Origin: Neorhizobium alkalisoli
GTDB taxonomy: Bacteria; Pseudomonadota; Alphaproteobacteria; Rhizobiales; Rhizobiaceae
Reading direction: 5' to 3'
Length of the DNA stretch: 64,000 bases
Assembly (NCBI RefSeq): GCF_007829835.1
Contig: NZ_VIWP01000001.1
Coordinates: 310,001 to 374,000, forward strand
Positions 18,522 through 27,081 of this stretch are shown one piece after another. Below the pieces are notes generated by a model. The model saw nothing but the letters and a program-made list of their open reading frames with translations, was not told the origin of the DNA and made no database searches. Numbering within the stretch: the stretch's first letter is position 1; each line of letters starts with the position of its first letter. The position numbers and the translations under genes are program-made.

Positions 18522-20834
18522 ATGCGCATCGTCTGTATCGGCGGAGGACCTGCAGGTCTCTATTTCGCGCTCCTGATGAAGAAGTTTCATCCCGAACATT
18601 CGATCTCGGTGGTCGAGCGCAACCGGCCTTACGACACGTTCGGCTGGGGTGTCGTTTTCTCCGACGCGACCATGATTTCGATGCGCGCCTGGGATCCGGA
18701 AAGCGCTGCCGAAATCGAGGAAGCCTTCAATCACTGGGACGATATCGAGCTCTTGTTCAAAGGCACCCGCCAGCGCACATCCGGCCACGGTTTCGTCGGC
18801 ATCGGCCGCAAAAAGCTTCTGAACATTTTGCAGCGGCGCTGCGAGGCGCTGGGCGTCGAACTCGTGTTCGAGACGGATTCCGACGGGGATACGGATTATC
18901 CCGATGTGGATCTCATCATCGCCTCCGACGGCTTCAACTCAAAGATCCGCAACCGTTACCCGGAGGTCTTCGAACCCGATCTCGTCGTGCGCCCGAACCG
19001 CTATATCTGGCTCGGCACGAAAAAGCTGTTCGACGCCTTCACCTTCGATTTCCGCAAGACGGACCACGGCTGGTTCCAGGCGCATATCTACAAGTTCGAC
19101 GAAAACACCTCGACCTTCATCGTCGAGACGACCGAAGAGGCCTATGAAAAACACGGCCTCGGCACTCTCGACCAGCAGGGATCGATCGATTTCTGCCAAA
19201 ACCTGTTTTCGGAGGTTCTCGAAGGCGCCGAGCTGATGACCAATGCGCGGCACCTGCGCGGATCGGCATGGCTGAATTTCAACCGGCTGATCTGCGACAA
19301 GTGGAGCCATTTCAATGGCAATTCGCATGTCGTGCTGATGGGCGACGCCGCCCATACCGCGCATTTCGCCATCGGCTCGGGCACGAAGCTGGCGATCGAC
19401 GATGCGATCGAGCTGACCAACCAGTTCAACAAACTTGGTCACTCCAAGGATAGCATCCCGGCGGTCCTTTCGACCTATGAGGAGATCCGCCGCGTCGATG
19501 TGGCCCGCATCCAGAATGCCGCGCGCAATGCGATGGAATGGTTCGAAGTGGTCGGCCAGCGTTATGCCGACACGCTGGAGCCGCCGCAGTTCATGTATTC
19601 CATGCTGACCCGCTCGCAGCGCATCAGCCACGAAAATCTTCGCCTGCGCGATCCCGTCTGGCTGGAAGCATACGAGCGCTGGTTCGCAGAAAAGAACGGT
19701 ATCGAGATTAGTGGCAACGGCCGTGTCCTGCCGCCGATGTTCACGCCCTATTCGCTGCGCGGCACGGATCTGCCGAACCGCATCGTCATGTCGCCGATGG
19801 CGATGTATTCGGCAAAAGACGGGATGATGGACGACTTTCATCTTGTGCATCTGGGGTCTCGCGCGCTCGGCGGCGCCGGTCTCGTGTTTGCCGAGATGAC
19901 CTGTGTATCGCCGGATGCGCGTATCACGCCCGGCTGCCTCGGCCTGTGGAACGACGAGCAGGCGGCGCAGTGGAAACGTTTCGTCACCTTCGTGCACGAC
20001 AATTCCGCCGCCAAGGTCGGCATCCAGCTAGGCCATGCCGGCCGCAAAGGGGCGACGAAGCTTGCCTGGGATGGCATAGACCAGCCGCTGACCGAAGGTG
20101 GGTGGCCGCTGATCTCGGCTTCCGCCCTGCCCTATCTGAAAAACAGCCAGGTGCCAAAGGCAATGGACCGGGCCGATATGGACCGGGTCAAGGCCGACCA
20201 TGTCCGCGCTGCGAAATATGCGGCAGACGCCGGGGCCGACTGGCTGGAGCTGCATTGCGCGCACGGTTATCTGCTGTCCAGCTTCCTGTCGCCGCTGACC
20301 AACCGGCGCGACGACGACTATGGCGGCAGCCACGAGAACAGGGCGCGGTATCCGCTGGAAGTATTTTCGGCGATCCGCGAAGTCTGGCCGCAGGACAAGC
20401 CGATTTCGGTGCGCCTGTCCTGCCATGACTGGTTCGAAGGCGGCAATACGCCGGATGATGCCGCGATCTTCGCAAGAATGTTCAAGGAGGCGGGCGCCGA
20501 TCTGATCGACTGCTCGTCCGGTCAGGTCTGGAAGGAGGAAAAACCGGTCTATGGCCGTCTGTTTCAGACGCCTTTCTCCGACAAGATCCGCAACGAGATC
20601 GGCATTCCGACGATTGCCGTCGGCGCGATTTCGGAAGCCGATCAGGCCAACTCGATCATCGCCGCCGGCCGCGCCGATCTTTGCGCCGTTGCTCGCCCGC
20701 ATCTCGCCGATCCGGCCTGGGTGCTGCACGAGGCGGCCAAGATCGGGCTGACCAGCATTGTCTGGCCGAAACAGTACCAGTCCGGCAAGATGCAATACGA
20801 AACCGGGCTTGCCCGTGCCGCGGCAGCAAAGTGA
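18522..20834 (+). CDS. Aryl-CoA monooxygenase/reductase fusion, 2-aminobenzoyl-CoA or salicylyl-CoA type
   Basis: A 770-residue two-domain flavoenzyme starting after CAGGAGGAATT. Residues 1-390 are a class A FAD monooxygenase: MRIVCIGGGPAGLYFA, ADGFNSKIRNRYP-like segment, and VLMGDAAHTAHFAIGSGTKLAIDDA near 270-290. Residues 405-770 are an Old Yellow Enzyme barrel: MFTPYSLRGTDLPNRIVMSPM, LHCAHGYLLSSFLSPLTNRRDDDYGGS and VGAISEADQANSIIAAGRADLCAVARP. This fusion is known from aerobic anthranilate breakdown in Azoarcus evansii, where it hydroxylates and then reduces 2-aminobenzoyl-CoA to a non-aromatic 2-amino-5-oxo-cyclohexene carboxyl-CoA. Similar proteins are also named salicylyl-CoA 5-hydroxylase. 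RidA in the operon favours the amino substrate. Confidence 0.9.
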   Translation: MRIVCIGGGPAGLYFALLMKKFHPEHSISVVERNRPYDTFGWGVVFSDATMISMRAWDPESAAEIEEAFNHWDDIELLFKGTRQRTSGHGFVGIGRKKLLNILQRRCEALGVELVFETDSDGDTDYPDVDLIIASDGFNSKIRNRYPEVFEPDLVVRPNRYIWLGTKKLFDAFTFDFRKTDHGWFQAHIYKFDENTSTFIVETTEEAYEKHGLGTLDQQGSIDFCQNLFSEVLEGAELMTNARHLRGSAWLNFNRLICDKWSHFNGNSHVVLMGDAAHTAHFAIGSGTKLAIDDAIELTNQFNKLGHSKDSIPAVLSTYEEIRRVDVARIQNAARNAMEWFEVVGQRYADTLEPPQFMYSMLTRSQRISHENLRLRDPVWLEAYERWFAEKNGIEISGNGRVLPPMFTPYSLRGTDLPNRIVMSPMAMYSAKDGMMDDFHLVHLGSRALGGAGLVFAEMTCVSPDARITPGCLGLWNDEQAAQWKRFVTFVHDNSAAKVGIQLGHAGRKGATKLAWDGIDQPLTEGGWPLISASALPYLKNSQVPKAMDRADMDRVKADHVRAAKYAADAGADWLELHCAHGYLLSSFLSPLTNRRDDDYGGSHENRARYPLEVFSAIREVWPQDKPISVRLSCHDWFEGGNTPDDAAIFARMFKEAGADLIDCSSGQVWKEEKPVYGRLFQTPFSDKIRNEIGIPTIAVGAISEADQANSIIAAGRADLCAVARPHLADPAWVLHEAAKIGLTSIVWPKQYQSGKMQYETGLARAAAAK

Positions 20835-20844
20835 GGAGCAAGCC

Positions 20845-21651
20845 ATGACCGCTGCCACTGGCAGACTTGCAGGTCGCCATGCGCTCGTGACCGGTGCGGG
20901 ATCGGGCATAGGTGCTGCCATCGCCACCGCTCTCGTCGAGGCCGGTGCGCGGGTGACGCTGGCTGGCCGCCGGGCGGAGCCGCTGGAGGCGCTTGCGCAT
21001 GAACTCGCCAAGACGTGGGGACACGACAAGGTCTGCGTCGCCTCGGGTTTCGATGTCACCAACACGGCAGCGATCGAGATCGGTCTCACGGCTGCACGCA
21101 CCGCGTTTGGGCCGATCAATATCCTCGTCAACAATGCCGGCGAAGGCCCGAGTGCACCGTTCGAAAAGACCTCGCTGGAGATGTGGAACCATGTTCTAGC
21201 CGTCGATCTGACCGGCGTGTTTCAAGTGACGCAGGCGGTTCTGCCGGATCTGAAGGCCGCAGGTTCGGGCGCCCGTATCATCAACATCGCCTCGACGGCG
21301 GGACTGACCGGTTACGCCTATGTTTCGGCCTATGTTGCAGCGAAGCACGGTGTCGTCGGCCTCACCCGCGCATTGGCACTGGAACTGGCAAAGACCGGCA
21401 TCACCGTCAACGCGGTCTGCCCGGGCTTTACCGATACGCCGCTGATCGCCCGCTCGATCGAAAACATCGTCGCAAAGACCGGCCGGACGGAAGAACAGGC
21501 GTTGAAGGAATTTACGAAGAACAATCCGCAGGGGCGGCTGGTGAAGCCTGAGGAGGTTGCAGACACGGTTCTGTGGTTGGCTTCGTCGGCCGCGCAATCG
21601 ATCAATGGTCAGGCAATCGCGGTTGCCGGTGGGGAGGTCCTGGCCGGCTGA
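20845..21651 (+). CDS. Short-chain dehydrogenase/reductase in the aryl-CoA operon
   Basis: A 268-residue classical SDR, 10 bp after the monooxygenase gene with GAGGAG before its ATG. NAD(P) motif TGAGSGIG near residue 17, NNAGEGP, catalytic Ser in IINIASTAGLTGYAY and the YVAAK dyad (Tyr-xxx-Lys) are present, followed by NAVCPGFTDTPL. It probably handles an alcohol/ketone on the alicyclic CoA ring after the first reduction, as in the steps leading to ring opening. The true substrate is unknown. Confidence 0.9.
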   Translation: MTAATGRLAGRHALVTGAGSGIGAAIATALVEAGARVTLAGRRAEPLEALAHELAKTWGHDKVCVASGFDVTNTAAIEIGLTAARTAFGPINILVNNAGEGPSAPFEKTSLEMWNHVLAVDLTGVFQVTQAVLPDLKAAGSGARIINIASTAGLTGYAYVSAYVAAKHGVVGLTRALALELAKTGITVNAVCPGFTDTPLIARSIENIVAKTGRTEEQALKEFTKNNPQGRLVKPEEVADTVLWLASSAAQSINGQAIAVAGGEVLAG

Positions 21652-21693
21652 TCGCCCGCCATGGGACAGGGATCAAGACAAGAGGAGAGCGAC

Positions 21694-22140
21694 ATGGAAC
21701 TGGAAAAGGGCATTACCGAAAACGGCAGCGGTTATGAGGGCACGACCTGGAACATTCTGGGCCAGGTCTACTTTCCCAAAGCCGTCTCGGACGACACGTT
21801 CGCCTTCGAGACCAATAGCCTGCCGGGGCAGTTCGTGCCCGTCCATATCCACCCGACCCAGGACGAATTCATTCTCGTGCAGGAAGGTGAGATTGACCTG
21901 AAACTCGACGGAAACTGGGTCAAAGCCAAGGCCGGAGATCTGGTTCGCATGCCGCGCGGCATTCCGCATGGCTATTTCAACAAATCCGACAAGCCGTGCC
22001 GGGCGCTCTTCTGGGTCTCGCCCGCCCGCCAGCTGAAAGAGCTTTTCGAAGAGCTGCATGAAATGACCGACGTCGAGGAAATCGTAAAAGTTTCCGCCGC
22101 GCATGAGGTGGATTTCCTGCCGCCTTCCGCCAACGACTGA
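21694..22140 (+). CDS. Small cupin-domain protein in the aryl-CoA operon
   Basis: A 148-residue single-domain cupin; AAGAGGAGAG precedes the ATG. Cupin motif 1 is PVHIHPTQDEFILVQEGE (His, His, Glu metal ligands), motif 2 is DLVRMPRGIPHGYFN (His). The C-terminal third, rich in Glu and Leu (KELFEELHEMTDVEEIVKVSA), is probably helical. Similar cupins occur next to aryl-CoA genes, but I know of no assigned reaction. It might be a metal-dependent hydrolase, isomerase or ring-processing enzyme. Confidence 0.8.
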   Translation: MELEKGITENGSGYEGTTWNILGQVYFPKAVSDDTFAFETNSLPGQFVPVHIHPTQDEFILVQEGEIDLKLDGNWVKAKAGDLVRMPRGIPHGYFNKSDKPCRALFWVSPARQLKELFEELHEMTDVEEIVKVSAAHEVDFLPPSAND

Positions 22141-22179
22141 CAGCGGGACAGTCGAGCTGAGAAACGGGAGGAGACAGGC

Positions 22180-23022
22180 ATGAACGACGTGATGAATGGC
22201 ATGAAGCAGAGCTTTCGCGACTACCAGCCAAAACACTTTCTCTGGGAAGTGAGTGAGGACGGCCGCGTCGGCACGATCCGGCTGAACCGGCCGGAGCGCA
22301 AGAACCCGCTGACCTTCGACAGCTATGCCGAGATGCGCGACCTGTTTCGCGATCTTGTTTATGCCTCAGACATCCGCGCCATCGTGCTGACCGGTGCGGG
22401 CGGCAATTTTTCGTCCGGCGGCGACGTGTTCGAGATCATCGAGCCGCTGACGGCAATGCCGATGCCCCAGCTTCTGGCCTTCACGCGCATGACCGGCGAT
22501 CTCGTCAAGGCGATGAAGAAATGCCCGCAGCCGATCATCGCCTCGGTGGACGGTATCTGTGCCGGCGCCGGCGCGATCCTTGCCATGGCGTCGGACATGC
22601 GGCTGGCAACGCCGGAAGCGAAGACGGCCTTCCTCTTCACCCGCGTTGGGCTTGCCGGTGCGGATATGGGTGCCTGCGGGATCCTGCCGCGCATCATCGG
22701 TCAGGGCCGTGCCGCCGAACTGCTCTTCACAGGCCGTTCGATGAATGCCCGCGAGGGTGAGGCCTGGGGCTTTTTCAACGCGATCCATCCGGCCGACGTT
22801 CTTGAAACCGAGGCGAAAAAGCTTGCGCATTCGCTGGCCGATGGCCCGTGGTTTGCTCATACGATGACAAAAACCATGCTGAACCAGGAATGGGCGATGG
22901 GTCTCGACGAGATGATCGAGTCGGAAGCTCAGGCGCAGGCGATCTGCATGGCGGCCAAGGATTTTCGCCGCGCCTTCGAGGCTTTTGCGGAAAAGCGCAA
23001 ACCCATCTTCGAGGGTGATTGA
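22180..23022 (+). CDS. Enoyl-CoA hydratase/isomerase family protein (possible ring-opening hydrolase)
   Basis: A 280-residue crotonase-fold protein preceded by GGGAGGAG. Oxyanion-hole segments are visible: [18 protein letters not shown] and [23 protein letters not shown], followed by [35 protein letters not shown]. Crotonases in aryl-CoA pathways can hydrate double bonds or open alicyclic rings hydrolytically. It is one of two crotonase domains in the operon; the other is fused to a dehydrogenase and suited to beta-oxidation, so this one may act on the ring. Its stop overlaps the next start (TGATG). Confidence 0.88.
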   Translation: MNDVMNGMKQSFRDYQPKHFLWEVSEDGRVGTIRLNRPERKNPLTFDSYAEMRDLFRDLVYASDIRAIVLTGAGGNFSSGGDVFEIIEPLTAMPMPQLLAFTRMTGDLVKAMKKCPQPIIASVDGICAGAGAILAMASDMRLATPEAKTAFLFTRVGLAGADMGACGILPRIIGQGRAAELLFTGRSMNAREGEAWGFFNAIHPADVLETEAKKLAHSLADGPWFAHTMTKTMLNQEWAMGLDEMIESEAQAQAICMAAKDFRRAFEAFAEKRKPIFEGD

Positions 23023-24197
23023 TGGGCACCCCTACCACGCTTCAGGGGCCGCCGCGGGATTTTCTCGACTGGCCATTCTTCGACGACAGCCACAAGGCGC
23101 TGGCCGAAAAGCTGGATGATTTTGCGGCCTCCCGCGCGCTCGCGCAGATCGACCATGCGGATACCGACAAGGCCTGCCGCGCCATCGTCCGGTCGCTGGG
23201 CGAGGCTGGCCTGCTGGATGCGGCGACCGGCGCCGGAGGCAGCGTGCCGATCGACAGCCGCGCGGCCTGCCTGACGCGCGAAACGCTGGCCTGGCATGAC
23301 GGGCTTGCCGATTTCGCCTTTGCCATGCAGGGGCTCGGCACGGGCGCGATCGGCCTTTCGGGGTCGGAAGAGCTGCGCCGCACGGTTCTGCCGAAGGCGC
23401 AGTCCGGCGAGTGGATCTCCGCTTTCGCGCTGTCGGAAAAGGATGCCGGTTCGGATGTCGCGGCCATGGCCTGCGCCGCCCGCAAGGACGGCGACCATTA
23501 TGTGCTCGACGGCGAAAAGACCTGGATTTCCAATGGCGGCATCGCCGATGTCTATACCGTTTTTGCCCGCACCGGCGAGGCGCCCGGCACGCGGGGCATT
23601 TCCGCCTTCGTCGTGTTTGCCGACGATCCGGGTTTTTCGATCGCCGAGCGGATCGATGTGATCGCGCCGCATCCGCTGGCGACGATCCGGTTCGACAATT
23701 GCCGAATTCCGGCCTCGCGCCTGCTCGGCACGCCCGGCGAAGGGTTCAAGATCGCCATGCGGACGCTCGATATTTTTCGTGCTTCGGTCGCGGCAGCGGC
23801 GCTCGGATTTGCAAAGCGCGCGCTGGATGAGGCGACGGCTCATGCGAAAACGCGAACAATGTTCGGCAACCATTTGTCCGACCTGCAGATGACGCAGGCA
23901 GCGCTGGGCGAAATGGCAGCCGAGATCGATGCCGCGAGCCTTCTGACCTATCGCGCCGCATGGCGCCGTGACGTCCAGAACCTTTCGACCACCAAGGAAG
24001 CGGCGATGGCGAAGATGGTGGCGACGGAAAATGCGCAGAAAGTGATCGACCGCGCAGTGCAGATGTTTGGCGGCCGAGGGGTCCAAAAAGGCGAGATTAC
24101 CGAAAGCCTGTATCGCGAGATCCGCGCGTTGCGCATCTATGAAGGGGCGACCGAGGTGCAAAAGCTGATCATCGCCCGCGAATTGTTGAAGGTGTGA
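23022..24197 (+). CDS. Acyl-CoA dehydrogenase
   Basis: A 391-residue FAD enzyme; its ATG shares one base with the stop of the hydratase gene. Typical features: [18 protein letters not shown] (FAD and substrate contacts), [19 protein letters not shown], a [28 protein letters not shown] helix, [40 protein letters not shown] with the catalytic Glu in YEGATE. It would introduce a double bond into an acyl-CoA produced from the ring and pass electrons to ETF. The N-terminal domain is shorter than average but looks complete. Confidence 0.92.
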   Translation: MGTPTTLQGPPRDFLDWPFFDDSHKALAEKLDDFAASRALAQIDHADTDKACRAIVRSLGEAGLLDAATGAGGSVPIDSRAACLTRETLAWHDGLADFAFAMQGLGTGAIGLSGSEELRRTVLPKAQSGEWISAFALSEKDAGSDVAAMACAARKDGDHYVLDGEKTWISNGGIADVYTVFARTGEAPGTRGISAFVVFADDPGFSIAERIDVIAPHPLATIRFDNCRIPASRLLGTPGEGFKIAMRTLDIFRASVAAAALGFAKRALDEATAHAKTRTMFGNHLSDLQMTQAALGEMAAEIDAASLLTYRAAWRRDVQNLSTTKEAAMAKMVATENAQKVIDRAVQMFGGRGVQKGEITESLYREIRALRIYEGATEVQKLIIARELLKV

Positions 24198-24205
24198 GAT
24201 CGGCC

Positions 24206-24637
24206 ATGGCTTTTACCACCACACGCCGGCTGAATTTCGGGGATTGCGACCCTTCGGGCATCGCCTATTTCCCGTCCTACCTCAACATTCTGGTCGGCGT
24301 TTACGAAGAGTTTTTCGAGGCGATGGGTTTTGCCTGGCCGCAACTGATCAACGACCGAAAACTCGGTTTTCCGACGGTGACGCTCGACCTCACCTTCAAG
24401 AGCCCGGCCTTGCATGGCGACATGATGGATTTTTCGATTGCCGTCATTCACATCGGCAACAGCTCGCTCGATCTTCAACACACGGTGACGACCGGTGACC
24501 GCCTGCTCTGGACCGCCCAGCAGCGGCTCGTTGTCACCTCACATGAAACCAAGAAGGCCGTTTCCTGGCCGGACGATATGCGCCTTGCGCTGAATGAGCA
24601 TTTGGAGAGACATGATGCACACAATCCTGCAGCCTGA
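24206..24637 (+). CDS. 4-hydroxybenzoyl-CoA-thioesterase-like hotdog thioesterase
   Basis: A 143-residue hotdog-fold protein. The active-site segment FGDCDPSGIAYFPSYLN has the Asp of the 4-HBA-CoA thioesterase group; LDLTFKSPALHGDMMDFSIAVIHIGNSSLDLQHTV is the usual strand pattern. It probably releases aryl-CoA or dead-end CoA esters to recover CoA, a housekeeping job often found in aryl-CoA operons. The RidA start lies inside its 3' end (26-bp overlap). Confidence 0.88.
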   Translation: MAFTTTRRLNFGDCDPSGIAYFPSYLNILVGVYEEFFEAMGFAWPQLINDRKLGFPTVTLDLTFKSPALHGDMMDFSIAVIHIGNSSLDLQHTVTTGDRLLWTAQQRLVVTSHETKKAVSWPDDMRLALNEHLERHDAHNPAA

Positions 24638-25010
24638 AGGCTGGGCGAAGCCGATCGGTTATGCCAATGGCGTCGCCGCCACCGGAAGGCAGGTCTTTGT
24701 CGGCGGGCAGATCGGCTGGAACAGCCAGTGCCAGTTCGAGACCGATGATTTCGTCGCGCAGGTGCGCCAGACGCTTCAAAACATCGTCGCCGTACTGGCG
24801 GAAGCCGGCGCCGGGCCGCAGCACATTACCAGCATGACCTGGTATTTTGTCGACAAGGCCGAATATACCGGCAATCTCAAGGGCATCGGCCAGGTTTATC
24901 GCGAGGTCATCGGCAAGCATTTTCCGGCCATGGCCGCCATGCAGGTTCTGGCGCTGGTCGAGGATCGCGCCCGGATCGAGATCCAGGCAACCGCCGTCAT
25001 TCCGGAATGA
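24612..25010 (+). CDS. RidA family deaminase of the aryl-CoA operon
   Basis: A 132-residue RidA homologue whose ATG (24612, or 24615) follows TTGGAGAGAC inside the end of the thioesterase gene. Key parts: GYANGVAATGRQVFVGGQIGW, VRQTLQNIVAVLAEAGAGPQHITSMTWYFVDKAEYTGNLKGIG and FPAMAAMQVLALVEDRARIEIQATAVI, where Met replaces the usual Arg in the R-x-x-x-x-V motif but a later Arg and Glu remain. In this operon the likely job is hydrolysis of an enamine or imine on the reduced 2-amino ring, releasing ammonia. It differs clearly in sequence from the RidA at 3221. Confidence 0.88.
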   Translation: MMHTILQPEGWAKPIGYANGVAATGRQVFVGGQIGWNSQCQFETDDFVAQVRQTLQNIVAVLAEAGAGPQHITSMTWYFVDKAEYTGNLKGIGQVYREVIGKHFPAMAAMQVLALVEDRARIEIQATAVIPE

Positions 25011-25017
25011 TTTTTCG

Positions 25018-26979
25018 ATGAGCGCGCCAATAGAGTTTTCCGCAACCGTATCCGGCACCATTCGGGATGGCGTGCTAATCGTCACCCTCGACAGTCCGCC
25101 CGTGAATGCGACTTCGGCAGAAGTTCGTCGCGGCCTGAAAGCCATGCTGGAATTCGCGGAAAGCTCTGCTGAAACCACGGCGATCGTGCTGACGGGTGCT
25201 GGCAAAACCTTTATCGGCGGCGCCGATATCAAGGAATTCGGCAAACCGGCGGAAGAGCCCACCTTGCCTGCCGTCATCGAGGCGATCGAGGCTTTTGGCA
25301 AGCCGGTGGTCGCGGCCCTGAACGGGGCCGCGCTCGGTGGTGGGCTGGAAGTGGCGCTCGCCTGCCATATCCGCATCGCATCGGCAGTGGCACAGGTCGG
25401 CCTACCGGAAGTCAAGCTCGGCATCGTGCCCGGCGCCGGTGGCACGCAGCGCCTGCCGCGGCTGACGGGGATTGCGGTTGCGCTGGAGCTGATCGCATCG
25501 GGCCGGATCGTCAAGGCATCTGAGGCCCGGGCGCTCGGTATCGTCGATGACGTTGTCGAAGGCGATCTCACCGAGGCTGCGATTGCCGTGGCGAAAGCGA
25601 TGGTCGGAAAACCGCGGCGCCGGACGGGCGAACTTTCAGTAGCCGCTCTGGACCCGGCCGAAACGGAACGCGCATCGGCAAAAATCCTCGCCAAGGCACG
25701 AGGCCAAAAGGCGCCGGGCGAAGCCGTACGGCTCGTCCTCTCCGCCGCCCGCCCGCTGGCCGAAGGACTGGCGGATGAACGTGCTACTTTTCTTGCTCTC
25801 CGGGACAGTCGTGAGGCCGCAGCACTACGGCATGTGTTCTTTGCCGAGCGCGAGGCGGGCAAGGTCGCGGGTCTTGAAGGCGTCGAGCCTCGCGCCGTAG
25901 CCACGATCGGCATTTGCGGGCTTGGCCTGATGGGCAGCGGCATCGCCGTCGCCGCTCTTTCCGCTGGCTACCGTGTGATCGGTCTCGACCAAACCGCAGA
26001 TGCAGCGGAAAAGGGCCGGGAACGCATCATCGGCCTGATGGAGAAAAACCTTGCCTCGGGCCGGCTTGATCAGGCCAGTTTCGATGCCCAGAAAGCCCGG
26101 CTTTCGGTGACAGCGAACGATGCCGATCTGAGCCCCTGCGACCTCGTCATCGAAGCGGTGTTTGACGATCTCGCCGTCAAGACGGACCTGTTTCGCCGCC
26201 TCGACAAGGTTTTGCGGCCGGACGCGATCCTCGCCACCAATACCAGCTACCTGAACCCCGACGAGATCGCGGCAGTAACGCAACATCCCGAACGCGTGCT
26301 CGGCCTGCATTTCTTCTCGCCGGCCCATGTCATGCGGCTGCTTGAAGTCGTCCGTTGCGCAAAGACTGCACCGGACGTGCTGGCGACCGGGCTTGCCGTG
26401 GCGAAAAAGCTGCGCAAGCTCGCGATCGTCACCGGCGTCACCGAAGGCTTCATCGGCAACAGCATCTTTTCCGCCTATCGCCGTGAAGCGGAATTCCTGC
26501 TGGAAGACGGTGCCATGCCGGAAGAAATCGACAGGGCGCTGGAGGATTACGGTTTCCCGATGGGCCTGTTTGCCGTCTACGACATGGCCGGCCTCGAAAT
26601 CGCCTGGGCGCGCCGCAAGCGGCAGGCGGCGACCCGCGATCCTTCGGACCGCTATGTCGAGATCGCCGACCGGCTCTGCAAGGCAGGACGTTTTGGCCAG
26701 AAGGCCGGGCGCGGCTGGTATGTCTATCCAGAGGGCAAGCGCGTGGTCGATCCGGACGTGACCGCGATCATCGAGACGGCCAGAGCGAAAAAGGGCATCA
26801 CCCCGCGCAGCTTCTCGCAGGCCGAAATCCTCGAGCGCCTTCTCGCCGCCATGGCGGCGGAAGGGCAGCGTCTGCTTGCGGAAGGGATCGCGGCAAGGGC
26901 AAGCGATATCGATCTGGTGATGATCAACGGCTACGGTTTTCCGGCCCACAAGGGCGGGCCGATGTTTGCGGCCGGCTGA
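25018..26979 (+). CDS. Bifunctional enoyl-CoA hydratase/3-hydroxyacyl-CoA dehydrogenase (FadB/FadJ-like)
   Basis: A 653-residue fusion. Residues 10-190 form a crotonase domain (LTGAGKTFIGGADIKEFG, ALNGAALGGGLEVALACHIRIAS, GIVPGAGGTQRLPRLTG). Residues 295-480 are the NAD-binding 3HCDH domain (TIGICGLGLMGSGIAVAALSAGYRVIGLD, LVIEAVFDDLAVK, NTSYLNPDEIA, GLHFFSPAHVMRLLEVV), then two 3HCDH C-domains with GFIGNSIFSAYRREAEFLLEDGA and MINGYGFPAHKGGPMFAAG. It should finish beta-oxidation of the ring-opened CoA ester to acetyl-CoA and succinyl- or glutaryl-type products. The ATG at 25018 is 8 bp after the RidA stop; ribosome site is weak. Confidence 0.93.
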   Translation: MSAPIEFSATVSGTIRDGVLIVTLDSPPVNATSAEVRRGLKAMLEFAESSAETTAIVLTGAGKTFIGGADIKEFGKPAEEPTLPAVIEAIEAFGKPVVAALNGAALGGGLEVALACHIRIASAVAQVGLPEVKLGIVPGAGGTQRLPRLTGIAVALELIASGRIVKASEARALGIVDDVVEGDLTEAAIAVAKAMVGKPRRRTGELSVAALDPAETERASAKILAKARGQKAPGEAVRLVLSAARPLAEGLADERATFLALRDSREAAALRHVFFAEREAGKVAGLEGVEPRAVATIGICGLGLMGSGIAVAALSAGYRVIGLDQTADAAEKGRERIIGLMEKNLASGRLDQASFDAQKARLSVTANDADLSPCDLVIEAVFDDLAVKTDLFRRLDKVLRPDAILATNTSYLNPDEIAAVTQHPERVLGLHFFSPAHVMRLLEVVRCAKTAPDVLATGLAVAKKLRKLAIVTGVTEGFIGNSIFSAYRREAEFLLEDGAMPEEIDRALEDYGFPMGLFAVYDMAGLEIAWARRKRQAATRDPSDRYVEIADRLCKAGRFGQKAGRGWYVYPEGKRVVDPDVTAIIETARAKKGITPRSFSQAEILERLLAAMAAEGQRLLAEGIAARASDIDLVMINGYGFPAHKGGPMFAAG

Positions 26980-27081
26980 TTCTTCGGCAGTCCGGCAGGG
27001 CATTGAACATGCGGCGATATCGTCGCATGCTGGCGGACGGCCCTCGACGTCATATTTCTCCAGATATTGCCGGTGCTTTTT

